Part shown: positions 33,801-42,288 of the stretch, in pieces | Position numbering within the stretch: the first letter of the stretch is position 1 | Layout: the number at the start of each line of letters is the position of its first letter | Origin: an uncultured bacterium | GTDB lineage: Bacteria > Bdellovibrionota_C > UBA2361 > JANWWW01 | Assembly (NCBI GenBank): GCA_938038205.1 | Contig: CALHSA010000032.1 | Span: forward strand, 1-49,465 | DNA: 49,465 nt | Direction: 5' to 3' | Translations under genes and position numbers: made by a program | Notes under the pieces: generated by a model | Seen by the model: only the letters and a program-made list of their open reading frames with translations | The model's database searches: none | What the model was told of the DNA's origin: nothing

Positions 33801-34680
33801 GATTTAAATTACCTATTATTCCAATAACAGCCCCAACCACGCTTCCGATTATTACAGCTGCAAGCCAAATTAGAGAATAATTAACTACTTGAGTGACTTC
33901 AAATGGAACCGGTGTTAGGTAAAGCAAAAGCAAACTCTCTCTTATTCCTACACCATTCCAACTAAGTGGCAAAGAGGAGAGAATGTTGATAAGCGGCATT
34001 ACAGCGGCCCAATGAAAAGGTGATAACTGAACACCGATGCTTTTAGCATAGATATACAGGGTGAAAAGTTGGAGTAAGTGAAATATTACCGAAATAAAAG
34101 TGACTTTGATAAGATTAGGGAGATCTAAGGATGCTGAAAAAGTAAGTAATTCAATAATTTTGCCAAACTTTTCAGTGTGAATTCTTTTAAGTGCAAAACT
34201 AAAAAGGATACCAGCTATCCCAGCAAGAACTATCCCCAACTGCAAAACTGCAACCAGTGTATTTTTAAAACTCCAGTCTGGATTATTTAAAACAGCCGTA
34301 AAGCCACCAATTGCTGCTAGAACTAAAAAGCCATGAAATCTGTCAAAGAGAACTGAAATTGCCGCATTCTTACTTGATTTTGGATTGATAGTAACAGCTC
34401 TTATTATGTCTCCTCCAACGATACCAAGCCCGAAAGAGTTAATGTACATTCCAAGGAAATAGGATTTAGTGCAATCCCATAATGTTTTTCTTTCCCCAAG
34501 AGCCGCAAGAATCAGCTTCCATTTTAATGCGCTTACGAGTTGAGATACCAAATATAACCCAGATATTAATACAAAAAGCCAAAAAGGGATTTTCAGGATT
34601 TCCTTTAATAATGGGCCCTGATGGGATGCATAGACTATTACACTTGTGAGTAAAACAGCAGCAATAAAAAACCTAAACAT
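33784..34680 (-). CDS. Flippase-like membrane protein (UPF0104 / LPG-synthase TM family), copy 2
   Basis: 298 residues with about eight TM helices. Family segments: FLGMYINSFGLGIVGGDIIRA (the N-x-x-x-P/G-x-x-GGD-x-x-R region), NAAISVLFDRFHGFLVLAAI (VxxDRxxG) and SLPLSWNGVGIREsLLL (GxGxxE/RE). It is clearly paralogous in layout to the product of 29670-30605 but keeps the GGD form of the central motif. It starts one base after the heptose kinase stop, so it is in the same transcript; a role in moving an LPS-related lipid is a guess from that context. Confidence 0.85.
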   Translation of the reverse strand: MFRFFIAAVLLTSVIVYASHQGPLLKEILKIPFWLFVLISGLYLVSQLVSALKWKLILAALGERKTLWDCTKSYFLGMYINSFGLGIVGGDIIRAVTINPKSSKNAAISVLFDRFHGFLVLAAIGGFTAVLNNPDWSFKNTLVAVLQLGIVLAGIAGILFSFALKRIHTEKFGKIIELLTFSASLDLPNLIKVTFISVIFHLLQLFTLYIYAKSIGVQLSPFHWAAVMPLINILSSLPLSWNGVGIRESLLLLYLTPVPFEVTQVVNYSLIWLAAVIIGSVVGAVIGIIGNLNLKPKV

Positions 34681-34681
34681 T

Positions 34682-35671
34682 CTAAATTAAAACACTCTTA
34701 ATGTCTTGTAAGAGTTCTTCTTTGGTTATGTAGCTTGTACCAAACCGTTGAACTACTCGAGCTCCTGCTCTATTAGCAAGAGTTGCTGCAACGTCTACCT
34801 GTTTTAGAACCGTAAAAATAAGGGAGAAAACAACTAGAAAAGTATCCCCAGCTCCTGAAACGTCGCTAATTTCAACTACTTGGGCATCGTAAATTCGTCC
34901 AGAGTTCTCATAGTTTATATAGCACCCACGCTCACCTAAAGTAACAATGACTATTTCGGTGCTCAAGTTTTGCTTTACCATTTCAGCTAACCTATCAAGC
35001 TGAGATCTGCTTTGCACTTCCTCTCCCAATATTGACGACGCATCGACTTGGTTTACTTTAAATGCAGAGCAGCTTTTTATAAATTTAAAATTACCAGATC
35101 TTGTGTCTAGAAATAATGGTCGGCTATTGATGTTTATGTATCCTGATTTTGAAAGCTCATCGAGATAAGAAAAGATTTTAGCTGAAAAAAAAGAAGTTGC
35201 ATGATCAGACGCTAAAATGCAATCTGACCAAAGTATGCCTTCTTTTATTTTTTCTTCAAGTTCAATCTGCTCTTGATTCTGCAGCTTCCACAACTGCTCA
35301 ACATCAACACGAAATACTTGTTGTTTTTTTGATACAAATCTTTCCTTTAAAGTTGTTTTGACCTGCTTTGAACGAAGACATAATGACGTGTCTATACCTT
35401 TCGAGTTCAAAAGGTTGAGAAGTCTGTCTCCACTCTCATCCTCTCCTAAAACTGTCACTATCTTAATGTTATTTGCGAGCTGTTTTGCATTTAAGGCCGT
35501 GTTACAAGCCCCTCCTAACCTCTCTTCATATGTTTGCACTTCAAAAACTGGTATTGGGGCTTCCCTACTAATTCTACTAATAGAGCCAAAAGTATACTTA
35601 TCTAAAATACCATCTCCTAAAACTAAAACTTTTAAAGAATCAAGCTGTTCAAGGATTTCATGGGGATTCAC
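34682..35671 (-). CDS. rfaE1: D-beta-D-heptose 7-phosphate kinase (RfaE N-terminal domain type)
   Basis: A PfkB-family kinase that makes heptose-1,7-bisphosphate for ADP-heptose in LPS inner-core synthesis. Segments: KVLVLGDGILDKYTFGSISR, SREAPIPVFEV (RISPEAPVPV), RLGGACNTALNAKQL (GGAxNVA), FKVNQVDAS and the C-terminal DVSGAGDTFLVVFSL (anion hole and catalytic Asp). Only the kinase domain is present; the nucleotidyltransferase half of HldE is missing and must be separate. I prefer GTG at 35671, because AAGGA lies 6-7 bases before it; a TTG at 35695 would add eight residues. Divergent from the HU-like gene. Confidence 0.9.
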   Translation of the reverse strand: MNPHEILEQLDSLKVLVLGDGILDKYTFGSISRISREAPIPVFEVQTYEERLGGACNTALNAKQLANNIKIVTVLGEDESGDRLLNLLNSKGIDTSLCLRSKQVKTTLKERFVSKKQQVFRVDVEQLWKLQNQEQIELEEKIKEGILWSDCILASDHATSFFSAKIFSYLDELSKSGYININSRPLFLDTRSGNFKFIKSCSAFKVNQVDASSILGEEVQSRSQLDRLAEMVKQNLSTEIVIVTLGERGCYINYENSGRIYDAQVVEISDVSGAGDTFLVVFSLIFTVLKQVDVAATLANRAGARVVQRFGTSYITKEELLQDIKSVLI

Positions 35672-35703
35672 TCTCAATCCTTCTTGTAGGTTCAACTTTA
35701 TGC

Positions 35704-35709
35704 TAAAAT
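35704..35709 (+). promoter_or_regulatory. Predicted -10 box of the HU/IHF-like gene
   Basis: TAAAAT ends 8 bases before the ATG at 35718. With a 17-base spacer the -35 position reads TTCTTG (35681-35686). The placement supports the shorter start of the HU-like protein and a leaderless mRNA. Confidence 0.4.
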
Positions 35710-35717
35710 GGCCGAAA

Positions 35718-36017
35718 ATGTCAAGGAATGTTGGCAGAGCTCAGATAGCTCAAAAAATAGCTGATGAATTAGGTCTTCGTAGATCGCAAACCCCTTATAA
35801 GCTTGTTATGCTATTAATCCAACACCTTAAAGATTGTATTTTTAATGCTGGAGAGTTATCGATTCATAGATTTGGTGTTTTTTATTTACTAAAAAGAAAA
35901 TCTCGTATTGGCCGTAATCCCCAAACTGGGGAGAAAATAATACTTCCCGAGCGTATCGTAATCAAATTCAAAGCCTCGCCTCTACTCAAGGATTTTTTCA
36001 CGTGTGAGAATTCTTAA
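35718..36017 (+). CDS. HU/IHF-family DNA-bending protein
   Basis: 99 residues. The start is set at ATG 35718, giving MSRNVGRAQIAQKIADELGL, the normal helix 1 of HU/IHF proteins. An ATG six codons upstream is possible, but it lies inside the predicted promoter. Key segments are LSIHRFGVFYLLKRKSRIGR (family GFGTFxxxxRxxRxGR) and NPQTGEKIILPERIVIKFKA (family RNPxTGExIxIPxxxVxxFK), which form the DNA-binding arm with its intercalating Pro. The body between these is IHF-like in length. It overlaps the next gene by 14 bases, so this nucleoid protein heads the TamB-TamA transcript. Confidence 0.93.
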   Translation: MSRNVGRAQIAQKIADELGLRRSQTPYKLVMLLIQHLKDCIFNAGELSIHRFGVFYLLKRKSRIGRNPQTGEKIILPERIVIKFKASPLLKDFFTCENS

Positions 36018-39000
36018 ATTCACTGAGAGAATTGTACTCACACTTATTTTAGCTCTTTTAGTCCTGCTTAAAGCAGGAGAGATTTTTCTCGAGTTTTATC
36101 TATTTGATTTGCTTGCTAAGGAAGTAAATGTTCCTACAGGTTGTAAATTAGAGGCAGATGTTTGGGATCTAAGTATTTTTAGGCTCTCTGGAATTGGGGA
36201 AAAGGTAAATATTGTTTGTGAGAAAGATAAGGTTGTTACGGTTGAAAAAATTCAAGCTGAATTCTCTCTTAGGGAAATTTTCAAAAAAAAAGTTAATCTT
36301 AATTTAATTCTTTTTGATGCTTACTCGGATGGTTTTTGGGAGGATACAGTCTTATATAAGTTTATTGATTACCTTGCTTTAGAGCCTGAGAGAGAACCAT
36401 TTATTCGGCTAACCCTAAAAAAAATGAGTATCTTTGGAATCAAGTCAGAGGGAGACTTTGAGGGTTTTAAAGTTAAAGCATACGGGAATCTTGAGTACAA
36501 TCGCACCTGGGATGATACGATTGGCCTAATCGTAGATATCAAAGACGCAGTGATTAACAAGTTTAGAACAAGTAACCTGAATCTTAGATTTAGTATCTCT
36601 GATATAGTTCAATTAAAGGAAATCTTAGGAAGTATTGAATCATTTTTGATCTCTGGTAGTGGTTTTTTTAACTCAACCAAATCTTTAAATTTAGCTATGG
36701 TAAATGAATTAAATAATCTCTTGATCACTTGGGAAAAAGATGAGAAGAGTCGTTTAAGAATCAGTGCTGAAGGTGAGGAATTTGAATTAAGTGGAATTCA
36801 AATTAAAGACTACAGCTCGAAGGTGGCTCTTCAAGATCTATCGCTTTTTGATGGCGAACTTGATGATTTAGAGAGTGGAGTACCTTTTTTTTACAATTTG
36901 ATGTTAAGCTCAGATATAGATTTTTACGCTAAGGAAATTAAATTTTTAGATATTTCTTTCTACGACTTAAAATTTGAGCTTCATGAAAAAAAAGCTTTTT
37001 TTGAAGCTAATAACATTGATTTTTCTGGCTACAATATTGGCTGTGTTAGATTTGAGGTGGAGCAAGATAAAAACGTACTGGTTTTTTCTGTGTTCGAGCC
37101 TTTTGAGGCTGTAATTCGATTGTTTGTTCCTGATAGGAGCTTTTTTATCGAAAAGATTCGTTATGATTTCTTTGAAGCATATGAAACATCAGGAAAAATT
37201 AAAGTTAACTCAATTTTAGGTAAAACTCGTTTCTTTAACAGCGTTTACGAATTTAGCATATCCAAGCCTTTATTTTACTTAAAAGAGCTTCAAGGGAAAG
37301 TTTTAGTTGAATATAACAATGCACTTAATATTAGTTTGAAAGATTACGAGTTTGATATAAATTGCGCAAGGTTGAGTGTTCATGCCTCATTAAAAAGTGG
37401 TTTTCTTGATATACAAAATTTAAAAGTACAAACCAACTGCTATGGATTTTCGGGCTGGTTTTTATTAGAGGGGATAAAGACTTCGGCTAACCGCATTAAT
37501 GTAAACTCTAATATAAAGTCCTCTATGGGGGATATAAGCTTGCTTGTTCATGGAAATTTTGAAAATTTAAGTTTTAAACTATTTGGCGATATTAATTTTA
37601 CTCCGGTTAATTTTACTGATTTTCATTATTCCGCTCCATCAAAATTAGAATTGAGCGGTAGTTTAAATAGATTCAAACTTAGGAAACTTGATGGAAGAAT
37701 TGATATCACAGACGGAACAATAATACATACCTCAAACCTTATAAGTGTAAAGAGAATTAACGCAGAGGCGGACTTCGATTCTCAGGGTTTTTATTTAAGA
37801 AAATTCACTGGGCAAGTTAATGACGGAGAATTTAGCTTACATGGAATGTTTAGATCTTCTAATGACAAGTTTTTAAAAGGGGAATTCAAGGATGTAAAAC
37901 TTCGATACCTGGATAACTTAGACGCGTTATTTAGTGGAGATTTTGATTATAAAGATACTCTTAAGGTCAATTTATTGGCTACAAAACTCGATTTAAAAGT
38001 GCCTGAAACCTCACTAATTTTTTCTCTGTTTGAGAGAACGAAATCTCAGCGTTTTGATGATTTCCTCCAAATTTTAAAAACCATAGATGTTGATCTTGGA
38101 TTTCAATCTATAGGTGGTGTCAATCTTGAAATACCGGGGTTATCTACACGACTATTAGGTTTCATACGGTTAAAAAATACTAACGGTCAAATTAGCAGCG
38201 AAGGAAGCTTAAGCCTTGTAGGAGGATTCATTAGTATATCTGCAAATCTATTTGAAATCAGGCGTGGGCGAGTGTACTTTAACTCCTCATTAATTCCTCA
38301 GGTAGATATAACAGCATCACGGATTTTCTATTATTCTAGACTGTTTCCTGTAGAAATATTCATTAATTTAAAAGGAGATGCTTTTGAACCAAGAGCAAAT
38401 CTTTTTTCCTCATCTGAGCTTACTCAGGATGAAATTCAAAAAATTATTTTTACACGTGATCCTGCTTTTTATAACTTCTCCCCAAAAGGAGTAACACTTC
38501 TACAAGAATCGGATATACCTCTCAAGGTTTTACCTGATTTTTTAGTTAAGAATTTTCTTCCCGGCACAATATCTTTAGATTTTATACCTCAAGAGGGAGA
38601 TCAAACCGTTTATAGCTTACAGTTCGGTAAACAGATGACAGAGAGAATAAAACTTCTGGCTGAGACAACTTTTTATGAGAATTACTCAACGAATAAAATT
38701 CGCTTAAAATTCTCACCACTTGAGAGATTTACTTTATTAGGGGAGGTCTCTAATAACCCACTTCTTGCTCAAACTGGATTTAGTGGGGATGTGTTGTACT
38801 CAGCTATTGATTCAAGTTTAGATTCAATTTTTAGCTTTAAAGGGAATAAACATTTTAGTGCTTCAGCTCTAAGAGCTTACATTCCTAAAGTTTCTATTTT
38901 AAACATCTCCCTTCTTTCAACGCTAACTAAGATGCTTGAGTTTTATTATAAAAACTCTGGATTCCTACATGCTCGGGTTGAGGCGTTATGTTTAAAGAAA

Positions 39001-40989
39001 ATAGATGATTTTTGTATGAAGGTGCAGTTTCAAATATTTGAGGGTCCCAGGTATGTATTAAGAAGAGTCTATTCAAATATTGAAGGGCCTAAGTTTGAGT
39101 CTTTGCCTGCAACGGATGAGAACATAGGCTCCATTCTATCTAAGCTAAAAAGAAGTCAGATTAGGGAAGGATTCTTTATAGGAGATTTGAGTGTGAGAAA
39201 AAATTGCCACGATATCAATTCCACTCTGGTTGAATGTGACTTAATCATCCATGTTGGAGTGAGAAGAAATATAAAAATAGTTAGCAAAAATTCTAGTGAT
39301 ATAGAGTTCTTTATCTCTTTATTTGAGAATATAGATGATCCTTTAAATCTAAGTGAGAGTTTTTATCTGAATTTCTCAAGAAATATTAGTTTAAAAACTG
39401 GCCGTCTCATTAAGGTTAGAATTGTAGATCAAGGGTCAATAACTTTTTTTGAAATACAAAGCTCTCCGTTACAAATTGATGTGGATGTTGATGGTGTTGT
39501 GAGAGAATCTTTTCAATCAAAAGCTTTGTCAGAGGTTTTATCAAGTCTTACTGAAATCTTGAGGGATAAGAATTTAGTTTTACAAAAGTACCAAATAAAT
39601 TGGAGTGAATCGGGAGAGGTAAAACTAATAGCTAGCGCGTCGAGTTTAAATCAGAGTGTTGAAGCAGATTCAAATTCTTTATCTGGAAGTGATACTGTGG
39701 TTGCTAATCAAGATTTAAGGGATACCAAATTCGAAAAAGAGTATGAGGTAGATTTAGATAAAAATTTTGAAGTAAACTTAAATTCCGATAAAAATCAGCC
39801 CAAAATTTTTGGCCGTAGTAAGCAGATATCTGATATTACAATATTTAATTTTGATGGCAAGGTGCCAAGGTACATCCGAAAATTAGCTAGAAGTTTTATT
39901 GGCAAAACTGCTGATGATCAAACTATATCAGAGTTAATAAACAGTATTGAAAAACTTAAGGTTTTTAAAATTGTTGATTATTCCTTAGATAAGGAGGAGG
40001 GAAGTCTAAAATTGTATTTAAGGAGAATGCCTTATCGAAGTTTAAATTTAGGAGGTGGTTATCATTCAGAGCTTGGTTGGCATTTATTTGCAATAGGATC
40101 AGATCAATCCCTTTTTGTATCAGGTCAACAACTTTATGGAAAGATGGATATTTATCTAAAAGAAGATTTCTCGGAATTGAACCTTGGGGCTGTTAGCATA
40201 TCTTACCGTGATCCTTTAATAAATTTTGAGAGGTATACATTTGAGTCAGATCTGGGTTTTCAAAGAACTAAACAGTCTGAATTACCGTTCAGCCTGGAAA
40301 GATCGAAGATGAGTCTAAACCTTAACTGGCTTGGTCCTGTTTACTTAAAATCAAAGTTTGGCGTAGTCTCTGACTCTGTTTTTGATGTCAAGCCTGATAT
40401 AACCAGTGGGACTAATGATGTAAGTTTAGTATTTTTGGGACTCGAGGGAAGAATTACAGAGTTAGACAATTTTGTATTACCAAGGAGTGGCTATAATTTA
40501 TTCGGGGAGATAAAGTTTGGATTTCTTGATTTTAATCATTTTGAGTTTAAGCTTGGCAACTCATACCATTTTAGTTTTCTAGATGATTTTTCAATATATT
40601 TAAGTGGTAAGTTAAGTCAAATAGTAAGTGATGAGGTTGTGCCGATCTCTTACAGATATTTTTCTGGGGGTAGAGATACTATCAGAGGTTATAAGCTCTT
40701 TAAACTTGGCAAAAAGGGCGCGGAGGGGAATCCTGTGGGTGGAAAACGATTAGTTCTGACAAGATCTGAGTTAAGCTTGACAAAATTTGAGCCTATTATT
40801 GGTAGCTTATTTCTTGACGCAGGATTTCTCGATAATAAAACTAGGGAATCGACTGGGGTCGGCATTGGTTTTGGTTTAAGGTATGCGACCCCTGTTGGGC
40901 CTGTTGGAGTGGAGTTTGCTCGAGGAATTTATGATAATTCTGCTTCTCGAGATTTTGCTTTTTACCTGTCTGTTGGAGTGAATTTTTAG
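36004..40989 (+). CDS. TamB-TamA fusion: TamB-like translocation protein joined to an Omp85/TamA barrel in one chain
   Basis: 1661 residues in one frame. The N-terminus is GTG then MRILKFTERIVLTLILALLV, an inner-membrane anchor. Residues about 30-640 are long repeated beta strands, as in AsmA/TamB proteins. Residues about 690-930 match the TamB C-terminal domain (DUF490): LVGGFISISANLFEIRRGRV, YFNSSLIPQVDITAS, then LFSSSELTQDEIQKII. Near residue 940 POTRA-type repeats begin (FSFKGNKHFSASALRAYIPK), with later ones near 1010-1130 and 1325-1385. A Ser/Asp/Lys-rich linker lies about 1220-1310. A 16-strand Omp85-type barrel follows, with the lid-lock motif DTIRGYKLFKLG near 1558 and the terminal strand ending SVGVNF. 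TamA and TamB are normally separate proteins. It sits between the HU-like gene (14-base overlap) and the CorC-like gene (zero gap). Confidence 0.9.
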   Translation: MRILKFTERIVLTLILALLVLLKAGEIFLEFYLFDLLAKEVNVPTGCKLEADVWDLSIFRLSGIGEKVNIVCEKDKVVTVEKIQAEFSLREIFKKKVNLNLILFDAYSDGFWEDTVLYKFIDYLALEPEREPFIRLTLKKMSIFGIKSEGDFEGFKVKAYGNLEYNRTWDDTIGLIVDIKDAVINKFRTSNLNLRFSISDIVQLKEILGSIESFLISGSGFFNSTKSLNLAMVNELNNLLITWEKDEKSRLRISAEGEEFELSGIQIKDYSSKVALQDLSLFDGELDDLESGVPFFYNLMLSSDIDFYAKEIKFLDISFYDLKFELHEKKAFFEANNIDFSGYNIGCVRFEVEQDKNVLVFSVFEPFEAVIRLFVPDRSFFIEKIRYDFFEAYETSGKIKVNSILGKTRFFNSVYEFSISKPLFYLKELQGKVLVEYNNALNISLKDYEFDINCARLSVHASLKSGFLDIQNLKVQTNCYGFSGWFLLEGIKTSANRINVNSNIKSSMGDISLLVHGNFENLSFKLFGDINFTPVNFTDFHYSAPSKLELSGSLNRFKLRKLDGRIDITDGTIIHTSNLISVKRINAEADFDSQGFYLRKFTGQVNDGEFSLHGMFRSSNDKFLKGEFKDVKLRYLDNLDALFSGDFDYKDTLKVNLLATKLDLKVPETSLIFSLFERTKSQRFDDFLQILKTIDVDLGFQSIGGVNLEIPGLSTRLLGFIRLKNTNGQISSEGSLSLVGGFISISANLFEIRRGRVYFNSSLIPQVDITASRIFYYSRLFPVEIFINLKGDAFEPRANLFSSSELTQDEIQKIIFTRDPAFYNFSPKGVTLLQESDIPLKVLPDFLVKNFLPGTISLDFIPQEGDQTVYSLQFGKQMTERIKLLAETTFYENYSTNKIRLKFSPLERFTLLGEVSNNPLLAQTGFSGDVLYSAIDSSLDSIFSFKGNKHFSASALRAYIPKVSILNISLLSTLTKMLEFYYKNSGFLHARVEALCLKKIDDFCMKVQFQIFEGPRYVLRRVYSNIEGPKFESLPATDENIGSILSKLKRSQIREGFFIGDLSVRKNCHDINSTLVECDLIIHVGVRRNIKIVSKNSSDIEFFISLFENIDDPLNLSESFYLNFSRNISLKTGRLIKVRIVDQGSITFFEIQSSPLQIDVDVDGVVRESFQSKALSEVLSSLTEILRDKNLVLQKYQINWSESGEVKLIASASSLNQSVEADSNSLSGSDTVVANQDLRDTKFEKEYEVDLDKNFEVNLNSDKNQPKIFGRSKQISDITIFNFDGKVPRYIRKLARSFIGKTADDQTISELINSIEKLKVFKIVDYSLDKEEGSLKLYLRRMPYRSLNLGGGYHSELGWHLFAIGSDQSLFVSGQQLYGKMDIYLKEDFSELNLGAVSISYRDPLINFERYTFESDLGFQRTKQSELPFSLERSKMSLNLNWLGPVYLKSKFGVVSDSVFDVKPDITSGTNDVSLVFLGLEGRITELDNFVLPRSGYNLFGEIKFGFLDFNHFEFKLGNSYHFSFLDDFSIYLSGKLSQIVSDEVVPISYRYFSGGRDTIRGYKLFKLGKKGAEGNPVGGKRLVLTRSELSLTKFEPIIGSLFLDAGFLDNKTRESTGVGIGFGLRYATPVGPVGVEFARGIYDNSASRDFAFYLSVGVNF

Positions 40990-41796
40990 ATGTTGTACTT
41001 TGGTATTTTAGTTCTAGCACTGTTTATTTTTTTTGTTTGGTATTTTTATTTAAAGCCAAACGAATTAAAACCGCAACAGAACTTTGAGCAAGAGATAATA
41101 AAAAACCAAGAAGTATTTAAGGATTTAAAGGTGCGGCATGTATTTACCCATATTTCAAAGGTTGAGTATGTAGATTTGAATTGGGAGTTTGAAAGAATTT
41201 TAAAAGTTGTTTTAGAGAGCAAATATAGTCGTTTCCCTGTTATTTCTGAATCAATAGATAGTCCTGAAGGTACTTTACTTGCTAAAGATTTTTTAAAAGC
41301 GGTTATTCAGGGTCAAGAGTTCTCTATAAAAGATCTTTGCATCCGCCCTGTTTTTATTCATCTGGATCAAACTCTTTCGAAAGCTTTAAAGAAAATGCTT
41401 AGAACACGAACACACCTTTTTTTTGTTATAGATGATTACGGGTGTGTTGATGGAATAATTACTTTAGAAGATGTTTTGGAGAAGCTTGTTGGAGAGATTT
41501 ACGATGAATCAGACAAGCAGGAGATAAGCATAGTTGAAACACCTGCAGGAGAGATTGTTCTACCGGTGGATACCCCTGTAGGTGATGTTTTTGTTAAGTT
41601 GGATTTAGATGTTGGAGAGGACATTGAGCCAGTAACGATTCTAGGTTGGGTTAAAGAGAGGCTTGGTCGCGATTTAAAACCAGGGGAGGCTGTTGAAATT
41701 CAGTTAGGTGATGGTGATATTCCTTTTGTGAATCCGCTAAGGTTAAGTATAACTTTATCTGAAAGGCAGGATACGCTTGTCATAAAGAAGGTATAG
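40990..41796 (+). CDS. CorC/HlyC-type CBS-domain protein with one N-terminal membrane helix
   Basis: 268 residues. A single TM helix at about 3-20, then a CBS pair (about 50-170; VRHVFTHISKVEYVDLN, SKYSRFPVISE, DYGCVDGIITLEDVLEKLVG) and a C-terminal CorC/HlyC transporter-associated domain (EIVLPVDTPVGDVFVKLDLD ... TILGWVKERLGR). The order matches CorC, which is linked to Mg/Co efflux; the four-helix CNNM/DUF21 domain of larger relatives is absent. The ATG follows the fusion gene's stop with no gap. Its last 42 bases overlap the convergent DUF2878 gene. Confidence 0.85.
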   Translation: MLYFGILVLALFIFFVWYFYLKPNELKPQQNFEQEIIKNQEVFKDLKVRHVFTHISKVEYVDLNWEFERILKVVLESKYSRFPVISESIDSPEGTLLAKDFLKAVIQGQEFSIKDLCIRPVFIHLDQTLSKALKKMLRTRTHLFFVIDDYGCVDGIITLEDVLEKLVGEIYDESDKQEISIVETPAGEIVLPVDTPVGDVFVKLDLDVGEDIEPVTILGWVKERLGRDLKPGEAVEIQLGDGDIPFVNPLRLSITLSERQDTLVIKKV

Positions 41797-42252
41797 TTTT
41801 TTAAGAGTAACTCCATACACAGCCCAAATAAGTCCCAATATATAATTTTTGTTGCAATCTAAGCTTCCAAGTTTGTACAAAGATGACCCAGCTAAATAAC
41901 CTCCTAAGCCGAATAATGTTAGTGTAAAAAAAAAGTTTAGGTGAGGTAGTTTTGAATCCCTATAAAAAGAAAGAAAAATCATCCACATTCCAACTATCCA
42001 ACTTGGTGGAAGGTTTGTTACACCAACATACTTACACCCAAAGACAGAGATTAATAATGTATCAGCAAACGCAAAAATAAATGCCAAAATAATATTCGTG
42101 AGTATTTTTGAGCGATGGTAGAAACCACAGAAAAGAAGGGAAATTATTAGGGAGATAAAATCTGATTTTGTACCGTAAGTGGCAAGTATCAACCATACGA
42201 GTTGAAAAATTATTAGGTAAATTATAACAGAAAGTTTGCTAACCCACTTCAC
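41755..42252 (-). CDS. DUF2878 family membrane protein
   Basis: 165 residues, about five TM helices. The segments LIIFQLVWLILA, FADTLLISVFG and PPSWIVGMWMIFLSFYRDS match DUF2878, a membrane family usually found next to DUF1295, DUF1365 and cyclopropane-synthase-like genes, as here. I place the start at GTG 42252: the family begins close to that point, and the in-frame TTG at 42286-42288 is itself part of the predicted -35 box. TTGTTA, 17 bases, TATTTT ends 7 bases before this GTG. Function unknown. It overlaps the CorC-like gene by 42 bases. Confidence 0.75.
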   Translation of the reverse strand: MKWVSKLSVIIYLIIFQLVWLILATYGTKSDFISLIISLLFCGFYHRSKILTNIILAFIFAFADTLLISVFGCKYVGVTNLPPSWIVGMWMIFLSFYRDSKLPHLNFFFTLTLFGLGGYLAGSSLYKLGSLDCNKNYILGLIWAVYGVTLKKLYLLYDKRILPFR

Positions 42253-42264
42253 CTCCCATAAAAT
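42236..42264 (+). promoter_or_regulatory. Predicted leaderless promoter of the DUF1295-CFAS cluster
   Basis: TTGCTA (42236-42241), exactly 17 bases, TAAAAT (42259-42264), then 8 bases to the ATG at 42273. The -35 box and most of the spacer lie inside the divergent DUF2878 gene. Confidence 0.6.
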
Positions 42265-42288
42265 ACTTTTCAATGTTTGAAATAACAA
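42260..42288 (-). promoter_or_regulatory. Predicted leaderless promoter of the DUF2878 gene
   Basis: On the minus strand TTGTTA (42283-42288), exactly 17 bases, TATTTT (42260-42265), then 7 bases to the GTG at 42252. Its -35 box lies within the first codons of the DUF1295 gene, and its -10 box overlaps the opposite -10 box. Confidence 0.55.

Noticed and set aside
35358-35717. A long N-terminal extension of the HU-like gene in the same frame
   Set aside because: It lies entirely antisense to the heptose kinase gene; the HU family N-terminus begins at the ATG at 35718.
42253-42288. TTG start of the DUF2878 gene
   Set aside because: The TTG is part of the predicted -35 box, and the family N-terminus fits the GTG at 42252.
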